Numbered from the stretch's first letter, positions 10,461 to 19,184 are shown. The stretch is DNA of 64,000 nucleotides from Streptomyces sp. NRRL S-244 (GCF_000717915.1 NZ_JOCX01000008.1:323574-387573); one strand, 5' to 3'. A program made the numbers and translations. Notes: generated by a model not told the origin, from the letters alone.

Positions 10461-10646
10461 CTATCCCGCGGAGCGCGCGGCCTTCTCCGCCTTCGCCTTG
10501 CGCAGGTAGTACCAGGCCATGTTCGACGTGAGCCCGGCCAGCAGCACCCACACGATCCCCACGAAGCTGCCCTCCACGAAGGCGACCACGGCCGCGGCCA
10601 CGGACAGCACGCAGACGACGATGGCGAACACGGCAAGGCGGGGCAT
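10461..10646 (-). CDS. Small two-helix membrane protein (61 aa)
   Basis: Starts at ATG 10646 preceded by GAGGAG at a good distance. It encodes two hydrophobic segments (about residues 4-24 and 26-45) and a basic tail rich in Lys/Arg/Ala (YYLRKAKAEKAARSAG). This is a common streptomycete small membrane protein of unknown function. The long upstream extension of the same frame has no coding character. It is convergent with the M50 gene (13-bp gap) and divergent from the TerD-fusion gene. Confidence 0.75.
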   Translation of the reverse strand: MPRLAVFAIVVCVLSVAAAVVAFVEGSFVGIVWVLLAGLTSNMAWYYLRKAKAEKAARSAG

Positions 10647-10872
10647 GGGGAACAGCTCCTCGGCAACACGGAACGGGGTCGAACCCCACCAGTGTCCCCC
10701 ATGCCCCGCAGTGCTCCCGTAAAGCCGCCCCACGAGCCCCGCACTCCGCTTCCGCCCCGTTTTCGCCGTTTCCCGATCTTCCGCGCGGCACGCCGCTACG
10801 GTTCGCCGGATACGGAAGAACGACAGTCCGGCCTGCACGGTCCGCCACGGCCGAAGCCGGGCGACTGGGGGG

Positions 10873-12912
10873 ATGGACATGCAGGAGATCTCAAAGGGCG
10901 CGAACGTCAGCCTGACGGCCCTCAGCGAAGACGCCGGGGCCGTGGTGGTGAGCCTGAGCTGGAGCAGCGTGTCGGGGGCCGGCGACGCCGACGTCTCGGT
11001 GCTCCTCGTCGACGCGGACGGCAAGGTCCGCAGCGAGAACGACTTCTACTTCTACAACAACCCGGCGGCCGCCGACGGAAGCGTGCAGCTGCTGGGGAAG
11101 ACGCCGACCGGGAGCGGGGACGAGGACCGCATCGGCGTCGACCTCACCGCCGTGCCCGCGGGGGTGGAGCGGATCGTGGTGGCGGCCAGCCAGTACGGGG
11201 GCGCCCGGTTCGGCGACCTGGACGACCTGCGGATGACGGTCGCGGACCGGTCCGGCGAACCGCTGGTCGGGTTCTCCATCCACGACGCGAGCGTGGAGAC
11301 CGCGTTCATCTTCGGTGAGCTGTACCGGCGCGGCGAGGAGTGGAAGTTCCGCGCGGTCGGGCAGGGCTACGAGACGGGGCTGGCCGGTCTGGCCACCGAT
11401 TTCGGCATCGCCGTCAGCGAGGAGGCGGAGGAGGCCGAAGAGGCCCAAGAGGCCGAGGGCCCGGGCGGGGCCGCCGACGCCGTCACCATGGATAAGGCGC
11501 CCGGCGCGGAACCCGAGCCGGTCGCCCCGGCCCCGGCCCCGGCGCCGGCCCCGGCCCCAGACGAGCCCGTCGCCGTGCCCGCCCAGACCCGCGGCCGGGG
11601 CCCCCGTACGACCAAGAAGAAGGTCACCCTGCCCAAGGTGGCCAAGAGCTCGCTCGCCGAGAACGACTCCTGGCGCCCGGCCCGGCTGTTCCCCGTGCCG
11701 ACGCTGAAGAGCGACAAGGAGCGGGAGGTGCGCGCCACCTCGGTGCTGCTGTCCGTCATGGCGCAAGTGCCGGAGTTCGGCCGCCGCCTCACCGCCGCGT
11801 TCGGCGCCCCCGCGGGCCGCATGCAGACCTTCACCGAGGTGTCCCTCCCCCACGGCGACACCCCGCGCCGCCCGGACGGCGTGATCCGCGTGGAGCGCGC
11901 CGGGAAGCTCTGGACGGCCCTGGTCGAGACGAAGACGAACGGCAACCCGCTCAAGCCCGAGCAGGTGCAGCAGTACATGGACATCGCCGCCCGCCGCGGC
12001 TACGAGGCCGTGATCACGCTCTCCAACGACGTCGCCCTCGAAGGCACGGCCATGGTGGACGTCAAGATCGACGGCCGGCGCAAGCACAAGGTCAGCCTCT
12101 GGCACCTGTCCTGGGCCGAGGTGGCCCACCAGGCCCAGATGCTGATCCGCCACGAGGGCGTGGGCAACGCCGCGCACGCCTGGCTGCTCCAGGAGCTGCT
12201 GGAGTACCTCCAGCACGAGCAGTCGGGCTGCCACGGATTCCAGAACATGGGCGCCGCCTGGGTGCCCGTACGCAAGGGGATCGAGGACGAGACCCTCGCC
12301 TGCGACGACGCGCGCGCCGTCGAGGTCGTCGAGAGCTGGGAGCGGCTGATCCGCCAGGTCTGCCTGCGCCTGGGCGGAGAGCTCGGGCAGAAGGCGCTCC
12401 CGGTCCAGCGCGTGCGGCGCGGCAGCGATCCCCAGGCGCGCCGCACGGCCGCGGCGCAGAAGCTCTGCCAGGACGGGCGGCTCACGGCGGAGCTGCGCAT
12501 CGACGGGACGAACAGCGTCATCGCGGTGACCGCCGATCTGCGGACGGGCAAGGTCCGCACCTGCGTGGACGTCCCGGCGCCGGAGGGCTCGTACCCGCTG
12601 ACCACGGTGAAGCGGCTGGTGCGGCTGCTGGCCGAGGCGCCCGCGGACCTGCACGTGGAGAGCCTCGTCGAGGGCGGCAACGGGCCGCGCGGCACCCTGG
12701 AGCGGCTGCGCCCCGAGCCGGGCGACCTGCTGCCCAAGGGCGGCGCCGCCCTCACCGGGTTCCGGCTGTCGCTGATCAAGGGCATGGGCAACACCCGCGG
12801 CAATACGGAGTCCGGTTTCATCCGCAGCGTCGACGAGGCCGTGGACCGCTTCCACCAGGGGGTCGTGGCGCATCTGGGCCCCCTGGAGGCGCGCGCCGAC
12901 CGCCGGGCCTGA
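10873..12912 (+). CDS. TerD-domain protein fused to a predicted PD-(D/E)XK nuclease
   Basis: A 679-residue multidomain protein. Residues ~1-180 are a TerD (tellurium/stress) domain with its Ca2+-binding acidic loops: DADVSVLLVDADGKV, NDFYFYNN, GDEDRIGVDL, and the closing IFGELYRRGEEWKFRAVGQG. An acidic Glu/Ala run (~183-200) and a Pro/Ala run (~215-235) form a flexible hinge. Residues ~260-420 look like a restriction-endonuclease fold: Glu322 in FTEVSLP, PDG with Asp335, ETK with Glu352 and Lys354, then QVQQY (Gln364-Tyr368). A ~250-residue C-terminal region is unrecognised. TerD is established knowledge; the nuclease call is my inference from motif order. TerD modules are thought to form membrane-associated stress complexes, so this may be a stress- or phage-triggered effector. 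It is monocistronic, ending in a strong hairpin. Confidence 0.75.
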   Translation: MDMQEISKGANVSLTALSEDAGAVVVSLSWSSVSGAGDADVSVLLVDADGKVRSENDFYFYNNPAAADGSVQLLGKTPTGSGDEDRIGVDLTAVPAGVERIVVAASQYGGARFGDLDDLRMTVADRSGEPLVGFSIHDASVETAFIFGELYRRGEEWKFRAVGQGYETGLAGLATDFGIAVSEEAEEAEEAQEAEGPGGAADAVTMDKAPGAEPEPVAPAPAPAPAPAPDEPVAVPAQTRGRGPRTTKKKVTLPKVAKSSLAENDSWRPARLFPVPTLKSDKEREVRATSVLLSVMAQVPEFGRRLTAAFGAPAGRMQTFTEVSLPHGDTPRRPDGVIRVERAGKLWTALVETKTNGNPLKPEQVQQYMDIAARRGYEAVITLSNDVALEGTAMVDVKIDGRRKHKVSLWHLSWAEVAHQAQMLIRHEGVGNAAHAWLLQELLEYLQHEQSGCHGFQNMGAAWVPVRKGIEDETLACDDARAVEVVESWERLIRQVCLRLGGELGQKALPVQRVRRGSDPQARRTAAAQKLCQDGRLTAELRIDGTNSVIAVTADLRTGKVRTCVDVPAPEGSYPLTTVKRLVRLLAEAPADLHVESLVEGGNGPRGTLERLRPEPGDLLPKGGAALTGFRLSLIKGMGNTRGNTESGFIRSVDEAVDRFHQGVVAHLGPLEARADRRA

Positions 12913-12918
12913 CACCGG

Positions 12919-12962
12919 CCGAGGGGCCGCTGCGCCCGTCGGGGCGCAGCGGTACCCCTCGG
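12919..12962. terminator. Long bidirectional terminator hairpin
   Basis: Stem of 8 bp plus 11 bp interrupted by a 2-nt bulge, 4-nt loop, filling the gap between the convergent TerD-fusion and npdG genes. Confidence 0.85.
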
Positions 12963-12966
12963 CGGA

Positions 12967-13695
12967 TCAGACGTCCGTGACGCGCAGGCCGGTGTGGGCC
13001 TTGTAGCGGCGGTTGGTGGAGATGAGGTTGGCCACCAGGGACTCGACCTGGTGGGCGTTGCGCAGACGGCCCGCGAAGACCCCGCGCATGCCCGGGATAC
13101 GGGCGGCCAGCGCCTGGACGATGTCCGTGTCGGCGCGGGATTCGCCGAGGACCATCACGTCGGTGTCGATCTCCTCGACCGACTCGTCCTGGAGCAGGAC
13201 CGCCGAGAGGTGGTGGAAGGCCGCCGTCACGCGGGAGTCGGGGAGCAGGGCCGCGGCCTGCTGGGCCGCGCTGCCCTCTTCGACACGGAGGGCGTACGCG
13301 CCCTGCTTGTCGAAGCCCAGCGGGTTGACGCAGTCCACCACGAGCTTGCCCGCGAGGTCCTCGCGCAGGGCTTCGAGGGTCTTGGCGTGGCCCTCCCACG
13401 GCACGGCGATGATCACGATGTCGCTGCGGCGCGCGCACTCGGCGTTGTCCGCGCCCTCCACGCCGAGGCCCAGCTCGTCGGCGGCGCTCTGCGCGCGCTC
13501 GGCGGCACGGGAGCCGATGATCACCTTCTGGCCGGCCCGGGCGAGCCGGTAGGCCAGGCCCCGGCCCTGGTCACCGGTGCCGCCGAGGACGCCGACGACG
13601 AGGCCGGAGACGTCCGGCAGGTCCCACGGGTCCTTGGCGGGCGCCTTCGCCGCGGCCTGGGCGGGCGGATTCTGAGTGCTGTCTGTGGAGGTCAT
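12967..13695 (-). CDS. npdG: F420H2:NADP+ oxidoreductase
   Basis: Transfers hydride between NADP(H) and coenzyme F420, feeding the F420-dependent enzymes of the cell; cytosolic. It has 242 residues: a ~28-residue flexible Ala/Pro/Lys lead, then a Rossmann fold opening VVGVLGGTGDQGRGLAYRLA. The dinucleotide loop continues with IIGSRAAERA, which fits NADP phosphate binding (Ser-Arg). VIIAVPW and VDCVNPLGF are typical of the NpdG/Fno family. The streptomycete form carries the extra N-terminal segment seen here. An F420-dependent LLM oxidoreductase lies at 57.2 kb. Confidence 0.88.
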   Translation of the reverse strand: MTSTDSTQNPPAQAAAKAPAKDPWDLPDVSGLVVGVLGGTGDQGRGLAYRLARAGQKVIIGSRAAERAQSAADELGLGVEGADNAECARRSDIVIIAVPWEGHAKTLEALREDLAGKLVVDCVNPLGFDKQGAYALRVEEGSAAQQAAALLPDSRVTAAFHHLSAVLLQDESVEEIDTDVMVLGESRADTDIVQALAARIPGMRGVFAGRLRNAHQVESLVANLISTNRRYKAHTGLRVTDV

Positions 13696-13808
13696 GGGGG
13701 CGAGGGTAATGCCGTGATCCCGAGAGGCGAACGGCCGCGAACCTGCGCCGTCGGGCGAACCGGGGCGAAGTGCTCCCCTAGGTCCCTTTCCTGCGGCAGG
13801 ATGCCGAT

Positions 13809-14414
13809 ATGGACGCCGTGAGGGTCGCGCTGCTGCGCGAGGTGCTCGCCGGTACGCAGTGGCCCGGCGCCGCGCGCCGCTTCGCCGGATCGCTGCGGCA
13901 CTCGGTCGTGCCGGCCGGCGGGAACCTGCTGCTGGTGGGGACCGAGCAGTACGAGCCCTGGCATCTTGCGGCGCACCTGGTGGACGAGGCCGCCTGGTCC
14001 GGGCTGCCGGAGCTGGCGCCCACGCTCGTACGGCACCGGGTGCGGCCCGGGCAGCCGGCGCACCTGTCGGTGGGGCTGGGCCGGCTGGAGGCGGCCCGGC
14101 GCGGGCACACGCTGCTGGTGGTGGCCCCGGAGCAGCCCGGGACGGAGCTGCTGGAGCGGGTGCACGACGCCCGGCGCGCGGGGGCGACCGTACTGTCGCT
14201 GCACGGCGGGGACCCGGATCTCGCCGCGCTCGCGCACGACGCCCTGTCGGTACGGGAGGGCGCCGGCGAGCTGGACCTGGACACGGTGCAGCACCTGGTC
14301 AGTGCGGCGGCCGGGGAGAACAGCCTGCCGGTGCAGCGCGGGCCGCGGCGGCTGCGGGACCGGCTGGCGCGGCTGGCCGACCAGCTGACCGCGCCGCCGC
14401 CCAGCCCCTGGTAG
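13809..14414 (+). CDS. Uncharacterised conserved actinobacterial protein, SIS-like C-terminal half
   Basis: 201 residues, no signal peptide or membrane segment. I do not recognise a named family. The stretch HTLLVVAPEQPGTELLERVH, followed by an ARRAGATVLSLHGG strand-helix-strand and an LAALAHDALSV segment, resembles the SIS (sugar isomerase) alternation used to sense phosphosugars. That is a weak structural guess. The C-terminus is basic and ends in a Pro-rich tail. It is divergent from npdG and followed by 16-bp tandem repeats. Confidence 0.6.
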   Translation: MDAVRVALLREVLAGTQWPGAARRFAGSLRHSVVPAGGNLLLVGTEQYEPWHLAAHLVDEAAWSGLPELAPTLVRHRVRPGQPAHLSVGLGRLEAARRGHTLLVVAPEQPGTELLERVHDARRAGATVLSLHGGDPDLAALAHDALSVREGAGELDLDTVQHLVSAAAGENSLPVQRGPRRLRDRLARLADQLTAPPPSPW

Positions 14415-14420
14415 GCCGCG

Positions 14421-14518
14421 AGGCCCGGTAGCCCGGAGGCCCGGTAGCCCGGAGGCCCGGAGGCGCCGTGGCCCTACAGCCGTACCGCCCTACAGCCGTA
14501 CCGCCCTACGGCCCTACG
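14421..14518. repeat. Two adjacent 16-bp tandem repeat arrays
   Basis: AGGCCCGGTAGCCCGG occurs at 14421-14436 and 14437-14452 with a half copy to 14460. GCCCTACAGCCGTACC occurs at 14471-14486 and 14487-14502, followed by two 8-bp GCCCTACG half copies (14503-14518). They occupy the gap between convergent genes and run 5 bp into the small gene's 3' end. Confidence 0.85.
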
Positions 14519-14753
14519 GCGCGCTCGTACCCTCGCCCTCTTCGCGGGACTTGTCGTTCCACTTGGGGTCGTTCTGCCATTCGAGGTTGCGCTCCTGCGC
14601 GGTCTCCATGGCGTGGGCCGCCTCCTCCGGCGTGGAGTACGGGCCGAAACGGTCCTTCGCCGGGCACTCCGGGCCTTCCTCTACCTTGTGATGGACCAGG
14701 CAGTAGTACCATTCGCCGGGTTTGCCCACCTGGCGCTTCTTGAACAGGGCCAT
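14514..14753 (-). CDS. Small conserved Cys/His-containing protein (79 aa)
   Basis: A 79-residue hydrophilic protein starting [18 protein letters not shown], with a strong ribosome-binding site before ATG 14753. It has Cys at 19 and 30, flanking a His-His pair ([12 protein letters not shown]), which could bind a metal. A central [17 protein letters not shown] segment resembles the strand-helix half of SPOR-like small domains, and the tail is Trp/Asp/Lys-rich. Proteins of this kind are widespread in streptomycetes and uncharacterised; no function is assigned. It is divergent from map, with a 72-bp shared upstream region. Confidence 0.8.
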   Translation of the reverse strand: MALFKKRQVGKPGEWYYCLVHHKVEEGPECPAKDRFGPYSTPEEAAHAMETAQERNLEWQNDPKWNDKSREEGEGTSAP

Positions 14754-14825
14754 CGTCCTCGGGCTCCTCTCGATACCACTCTCTGCCGCCATGCTGCCCC
14801 ATCCCCGCTGGATACACTCGCTTGC

Positions 14826-15683
14826 ATGTCTGGCCAGTCGCTGCTCGTACCAGGCGAGCTCTCTCCCGCCCGTTCCGTTCCCGGAAACATCCGCCGGCCC
14901 GAGTACGTGGGCAAGCCCGCGCCCACTCCGTACACCGGACCGGAGGTGCAGTCCGCCGCGACCATCGAGGCCATGCGCATCGCCGGCCGGATCGCCGCAC
15001 AGGCGATGGAAGAGGCCGCCAAGCTGATCGCCCCGGGGGTGACCACCGACGAGCTGGACCGGGTCGCGCACGAGTACATGTGCGACCACGGCGCCTACCC
15101 GTCGACGCTGGGCTACCGGGGCTTCCCGAAGTCCCTGTGCTCCTCGGTGAACGAGGTCATCTGCCACGGCATCCCCGACTCCACCGTCCTGCGCGACGGC
15201 GACATCGTGAACCTCGACGTCACCGCGTTCATCGGCGGAGTGCACGGCGACAACAACGCCACGTACCTGTGCGGGGAGGTGGACGAGGAGTCGCGGCTGC
15301 TGGTGGAGCGCACCCGCGAGGCCCTGAACCGGGCCGTCAAGGCCGTCAAGCCGGGCCGCCAGATCAACGTGATCGGCCGGGTCATCGAGTCGTACGCGAA
15401 GCGCTTCGGCTACGGCGTGGTCCGGGACTTCACCGGGCACGGCATCAACTCGTCCTTCCACTCCGGCCTGATCATCCCGCACTACGACAGCCCGCACGCC
15501 ACGACCGTCATCGAGCCCGGGATGACCTTCACCATCGAGCCGATGCTGACCCTGGGCACGCACGAGTACGACATGTGGGCGGACGGCTGGACCGTCGTCA
15601 CGAAGGACCGGAAGCGCACCGCGCAGTTCGAGCACACACTGGTGGTGACGGACACGGGCGCCGAGATCCTCACCCTTCCGTAG
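14826..15683 (+). CDS. map: Type I methionine aminopeptidase
   Basis: Removes the initiator methionine from nascent proteins. It has 285 residues with a ~40-residue N-terminal extension carrying the actinobacterial RPEYVGKP segment. All five metal ligands of the pita-bread fold are present in order: Asp in NLDVTAF, Asp in HGDN, His in FTGHGI, Glu in FTIEPM and Glu in QFEHT. The substrate-pocket segment [12 protein letters not shown] is also intact. ATG 14826 is used; upstream in-frame codons belong to the region covered by the divergent small gene. Streptomycetes usually carry several Map paralogues. A hairpin with a T-run follows. Confidence 0.95.
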   Translation: MSGQSLLVPGELSPARSVPGNIRRPEYVGKPAPTPYTGPEVQSAATIEAMRIAGRIAAQAMEEAAKLIAPGVTTDELDRVAHEYMCDHGAYPSTLGYRGFPKSLCSSVNEVICHGIPDSTVLRDGDIVNLDVTAFIGGVHGDNNATYLCGEVDEESRLLVERTREALNRAVKAVKPGRQINVIGRVIESYAKRFGYGVVRDFTGHGINSSFHSGLIIPHYDSPHATTVIEPGMTFTIEPMLTLGTHEYDMWADGWTVVTKDRKRTAQFEHTLVVTDTGAEILTLP

Positions 15684-15701
15684 CGGCTCACCGGAAAAGC
15701 T

Positions 15702-15729
15702 CTCCCCAAAAACCGTCCGGGGGAGTTTT
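15702..15729 (+). terminator. map terminator with T-run
   Basis: CTCCCC (15702-15707) pairs with GGGGAG (15720-15725), followed directly by TTTT. It is short but has a genuine U-tract, unusual in this window. Confidence 0.5.
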
Positions 15730-15756
15730 ACCGACAAGGCGTCGGGAAGACATTGA

Positions 15757-15772
15757 CTTAGGTAACCCTAAG
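15757..15772 (+). promoter_or_regulatory. Iron box (DmdR/IdeR-type operator) upstream of heme oxygenase
   Basis: CTTAGG-TAAC-CCTAAG has the TTAGG/CCTAA core with 4-nt spacing typical of actinobacterial DtxR-family operators. It overlaps the 3' part of a -35-like TTGACT (15753-15758), 80 bp before the heme oxygenase start. Expected effect is repression when iron is replete. Confidence 0.75.
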
Positions 15773-15851
15773 CGCGAGGATCGGGCGTGGCGGCGGTGCC
15801 GTCACGCCCGCCGGGCTCCGTTGTTCCTCGCCCCGTCTTCGGAGGATTGTC

Positions 15852-16499
15852 TTGGACGCCTTCTCTACGGTCATCCGTGTCGCGTCGCACGAGCAGCACA
15901 CCGAGGCAGAGACCTCGACGTTCATGAGCGACCTGCTCGGCGGCCGTCTCGGGGTGGACGCGTACGCGCGCTACACCGAGCAGCTGTGGTTCGTGTACCG
16001 GGCCCTGGAGGACGCGGCCGAGTCCCTGAGGGACGATCCGGTGGCGGGCCCGTTCATACGGCCCGAGCTGATGCGCGTGGCCGAGATCGAGCGGGACCTG
16101 GCCCACCTGCGCGGCCCGTCGTGGCGCGAGACGCTGGTCGCGCTGCCCGCGACCGAGGCCTATGCGGACCGCGTGGCGCAGTGCGCGGCCACTTGGCCCG
16201 GCGGGTACGTCGCCCACCACTACACCCGCTACCTGGGCGACCTCTCGGGCGGCCAGATCATCCGCGACAAGGCGGAGCGGACCTGGGGCTTCACGCGCAA
16301 GGGCGACGGCGTGCGGTTCTACGTCTTCGCGGACATCTCCAACCCCGCCGCCTTCAAGCGGACCTACCGCGAGCTGCTGGACGCGATCGCCGCGGACGAC
16401 CTGGAGAAGCAGCGCATCATCGACGAGTGCAAGCGCGCCTTCGACTTCAACGGCGCGGTCTTCCGGGAGCTGGGCGCGGAGTTCCCGCTGAGCGCCTGA
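15852..16499 (+). CDS. Heme oxygenase (biliverdin-producing)
   Basis: Opens heme to biliverdin, CO and Fe2+, releasing iron from imported heme; soluble. 215 residues, the usual HO-1/HmuO size, all-helical. The proximal heme ligand is His16 in SHEQHTEAETSTFM, which lines up with the HEKAE-type motif of HmuO. The distal helix has the Gly-rich YLGDLSGGQII kink. The start is TTG 15852, chosen because GGAGG at 15841-15845 lies 6 nt upstream and the protein then begins exactly at the first conserved helix. An iron box upstream and the neighbouring HtaA/HmuTUV genes place it in heme-iron use. A hairpin follows it. Confidence 0.93.
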   Translation: MDAFSTVIRVASHEQHTEAETSTFMSDLLGGRLGVDAYARYTEQLWFVYRALEDAAESLRDDPVAGPFIRPELMRVAEIERDLAHLRGPSWRETLVALPATEAYADRVAQCAATWPGGYVAHHYTRYLGDLSGGQIIRDKAERTWGFTRKGDGVRFYVFADISNPAAFKRTYRELLDAIAADDLEKQRIIDECKRAFDFNGAVFRELGAEFPLSA

Positions 16500-16515
16500 C
16501 GCTCCCCCGTACGGA

Positions 16516-16551
16516 CGACACCCCCGCCGCCGCTCGGTGCCGGGGGTGTCG
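16516..16551. terminator. Terminator after heme oxygenase
   Basis: Perfect 11-bp stem CGACACCCCCG/CGGGGGTGTCG with a 14-nt loop, between convergent genes. Confidence 0.75.
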
Positions 16552-16603
16552 CGGCTGCCCCGCCACGCGCCCGCCGCACCCCGCGCCGCCACACCCCGCG
16601 CGG

Positions 16604-16963
16604 TCAGTCGCCGTGGATGAGCCAGAAGGCCAGGGCGACGCAGATGAACACGACGTCGATGACCTTGGCGCAGACGAGGGCGAGTCCGACGCCGATGCTG
16701 CCCGCCACGATGCGGTTCGTACGCTGCGCCGGGGTCCGGGGCCGCCGCCAGGTGAGGGCTGCCAGGCCCAGCGGGATCAGGTACGGGAACGAGCACCACA
16801 GCGGGTAGCGCGGCAGGTAGGAGGTCGCGTAGCTCAGGCCGCCGGCCGCCAGCGTCAGCGCGGTGAAGAGCGCGGGGACCAGCAGCCACGGCTGCGGCGG
16901 GGCGGGCGGCGGGGCGTCCGGCGCGGCATTCGGCGGCCGGACGGCACTCGGTGGCGTGTTCAT
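16604..16963 (-). CDS. Three-helix membrane protein at the end of the hemin operon
   Basis: 119 residues. A Pro/Ala-rich cytoplasmic lead of ~25 residues is followed by three hydrophobic helices (about 27-48, 58-74 and 89-115), separated by a basic RRPRTPAQRTNR loop. I do not recognise the family. It lies 66 bp after the PhzF-like gene and in the same direction as the two htaA genes, so it is probably the last gene of that iron-box-controlled transcript. Confidence 0.65.
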   Translation of the reverse strand: MNTPPSAVRPPNAAPDAPPPAPPQPWLLVPALFTALTLAAGGLSYATSYLPRYPLWCSFPYLIPLGLAALTWRRPRTPAQRTNRIVAGSIGVGLALVCAKVIDVVFICVALAFWLIHGD

Positions 16964-17029
16964 GCGGCCATGGAACCGCGGTACGGCATCCCGCCCCCAG
17001 CGCGTACGTACTCAATCGCGGGTGCGTAC

Positions 17030-17701
17030 CTACTCAGTTCGCGGCGGCGGCAGCTTCGCGAAGCGGACGCGGCCGCCGATCTCGACGGTGCCGTCCGGGC
17101 CGGGCGCGGTGAGGATCTGGGAGCCCGCGCCCTGGGTGATGTTCAGGGCCCGGTTCAGCTCGGCGGTCAGCAGGATCGCGGCCGATCCTGTGGCCTCGTC
17201 CTCGGCGATGACCCCGTCGGGGCGGCGCGGGAAGCCGCGGGCCCTGATGCGGCCGGCGGTCTCGTCCTCCCAGGCCCAGGCGTACAGCCAGCCCTCGCCG
17301 GGCGGCGGCGCGGGCAGCGCGTCGACCTCGGCGGGGCTGGCGTACTGCTCGGTGCGCTTGCCCTCGACCCACTCGGGGAGGGCCGTGATCCACGTGAACT
17401 CCCCGTCGTCACGCGCCCATACGGAGCCGGCCGGCGGCTGGAGCTCCTCGATGTCCAGCAGCCAGGCGACCCCGACCAGCGGATGTCCCGCGAAGGACAT
17501 CCGCGTGCCGGGGGTGCGGATGTCGACGACCCCGCGCTCGGGGTCGTCGACGAACACCGTCTCGCTGTAGCCGAGTTCGGCGGCCAGCGCCTGCCGCGAC
17601 GCGTCGTCGGGGCAGGTCCGGCCGTCACGGACGACGCCGAGCAGGTTGCCGTGCCGTCCGTCGCCCGCGCAGAAGACCTTGAGCACATCGAGATCGTTCA
17701 C
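17030..17701 (-). CDS. PhzF-family isomerase-like protein
   Basis: 223 residues from GTG 17701; the frame stays open upstream but that part overlaps the htaA gene. PhzF enzymes have a diaminopimelate-epimerase-like fold and act on small carboxylates. Visible features are the N-terminal VLKVFCAGDGRHGNLLGVV, the RMSFAGHPLVGVAWLL segment that is the family signature around the substrate pocket, and EDEATGSAAILL, the usual DPATGSAA-type motif. It is shorter than typical PhzF proteins (~260-290), and a Gly-rich early loop carries the position of the catalytic Glu less clearly. It follows the surface hemin gene by 19 bp, so operon membership is likely; why is unknown. Confidence 0.75.
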   Translation of the reverse strand: MNDLDVLKVFCAGDGRHGNLLGVVRDGRTCPDDASRQALAAELGYSETVFVDDPERGVVDIRTPGTRMSFAGHPLVGVAWLLDIEELQPPAGSVWARDDGEFTWITALPEWVEGKRTEQYASPAEVDALPAPPPGEGWLYAWAWEDETAGRIRARGFPRRPDGVIAEDEATGSAAILLTAELNRALNITQGAGSQILTAPGPDGTVEIGGRVRFAKLPPPRTE

Positions 17702-17720
17702 GCGGAAATTGAAACACGGT

Positions 17721-19184
17721 TCAGATCCGTACCGCGCGACGCCTGCGGGCGAGGAAGACGGCGCCGGCACCCGCCGCGACGACCGCGCCGGAGGTGGCGA
17801 GCAGGGCTCCGGCCGGGACTTCGGCGCCGGTGCTGGCGAGGTTGCCGCCGACACTGCCGCCCCCGCCCACGGTGCCACCCGTCCCGCCGGTCCCGCCGGT
17901 GGTGGACGTGGGGGCGGTGGTGGGCGCCGCGGTGGGGACGACCACGTCCTTGTCGACGGAGACCGAGAGGGTGACGGGGTCGGTCGGCTTGCCCTCGGCG
18001 TAGTCCGGGCTCGGGGCGCCGATGGCGGCCGCGCCCTCGGCGGTGAAGGCGGCCGGGACGGCGTTCAGGGTGAGCAGGCCGCCCGAGGTCCGGTACTCGG
18101 CCTTCGACAGGTCGAGCGTGGCGAAGGGCACGTTCACCTTGGTGGCGGTGGGCGACTTGACGTCCAGGACGAGGGTGCCCTTCTTGCCCTCGGCGTTGAT
18201 GCGGACGTTCGCGAAGGTCATGTCGACGCCGTGGTCGGCCCGCTGGAAGCGCAGGTTGCCCGCGAAGGTGGCGCTCAGCTTCTGCTTCTTGACGTCGAGC
18301 TCGCCCTTGCCGAGGGCGAAGGCGAAGGTGTCGCCGCTCGCGACGGCCCCGTCGGCCGGGGTGACCGAGCCGCCGCCCTTCACCACGTACGAGCGGAAAC
18401 CTTCCTTCACGCCCCAGGTGAGCCGGCCGCCGAGGAGCTGCTGCGGGCCGTCGGCGGCGGGGGAGCTCGCGCCCTGGGAGGGGCTCGCGGAGTTCGACGG
18501 GCTCGACGAGCCCGACGGGGATGGGGAGGCGGAGGCCGACGGCGACGGGCTCACGGACTGGGACGGGGAGGGGGAGGGGGACGGCTGCCCGAACTCCAGG
18601 GCGGCCGTGAGCGGGTCGCCGGCCAGGCCGACGTACTTGTCCGAACCCAGCTGCGCCGCCGCCTCCTTGGTGAGGGTGGTGCCGAGCTTCTCCATGGACT
18701 GCCCGCCGAAGGCCACGTCGGCCATGGGGACGGCCGGCGTGAGGGTGCCGTTCTTGGTGACGTCGGCGGTCAGCTTCTTCGTGCCCGTGTCGAAGCGGAC
18801 GTTGGCGAGGGTCAGCTTGAAGCCGTGCGCGGGTGCGTCGAAGGTGACGCTCCCCTTGAAGGCGGCGGTCACGATGTGCCCGCCGTCCTTGTCGTACTGG
18901 CCGGTCGCCGAGCTGAAGCGGAAGGTGCCGTCGGCGTTCAGGGTGGCCCCGTCCGCCGGGGTGATCGTGCCCTTCGCGATGTTCAGGACGTACGAGCGGT
19001 AGCTCGCCAGGACTCCCCAGTCGAGGGTGCCGTTCACGATCGGCATCGGCGCGGAGGCGACGGCCGCGGAGGCCTGCCCGCCGCCCACCGCCGTGGCGGG
19101 CAGGACGAAGGCGGTGGCGCCGAGCGCGGCTGCGGTGGCGACGGCAGCCGCGAGGGCGAGCGAACGGCGGTGGGACGACGACAT
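17721..19184 (-). CDS. Sortase-anchored cell-wall protein with two HtaA hemin-binding domains
   Basis: A 487-residue exported surface protein. It starts with a Sec signal (basic MSSSHRR, hydrophobic to ~residue 33, Ala-rich cleavage region). Two HtaA domains follow (~50-200 and ~255-410), each opening with the LDWGVLASYRSYVL / LTWGVKEGFRSYVV motif. A ~45-residue Ser/Pro linker separates them. The C-terminus has a Thr/Gly-rich spacer, LASTG (449-453, a class E sortase LAxTG signal), a hydrophobic helix and a RRRR tail. In corynebacteria HtaA binds hemin at the surface and hands it to HmuT. Here the gene lies between its HtaA paralogue and the PhzF-like gene, next to hmuTUV, which supports the same role. 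Confidence 0.9.
   Translation of the reverse strand: MSSSHRRSLALAAAVATAAALGATAFVLPATAVGGGQASAAVASAPMPIVNGTLDWGVLASYRSYVLNIAKGTITPADGATLNADGTFRFSSATGQYDKDGGHIVTAAFKGSVTFDAPAHGFKLTLANVRFDTGTKKLTADVTKNGTLTPAVPMADVAFGGQSMEKLGTTLTKEAAAQLGSDKYVGLAGDPLTAALEFGQPSPSPSPSQSVSPSPSASASPSPSGSSSPSNSASPSQGASSPAADGPQQLLGGRLTWGVKEGFRSYVVKGGGSVTPADGAVASGDTFAFALGKGELDVKKQKLSATFAGNLRFQRADHGVDMTFANVRINAEGKKGTLVLDVKSPTATKVNVPFATLDLSKAEYRTSGGLLTLNAVPAAFTAEGAAAIGAPSPDYAEGKPTDPVTLSVSVDKDVVVPTAAPTTAPTSTTGGTGGTGGTVGGGGSVGGNLASTGAEVPAGALLATSGAVVAAGAGAVFLARRRRAVRI

Noticed and set aside
6644..10744. A 1366-codon minus-strand open frame
   Set aside because: Shadow of the SARP and M50 genes in another frame; Arg/Pro/Ala-rich with no motifs.
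14421..14518. CRISPR-like array
   Set aside because: Units abut directly without unique spacers and no cas genes occur in the window.
14822..17974. A 1050-codon plus-strand open frame
   Set aside because: Runs through map, heme oxygenase and the PhzF/htaA region in wrong frames; composition is that of a high-GC artefact.
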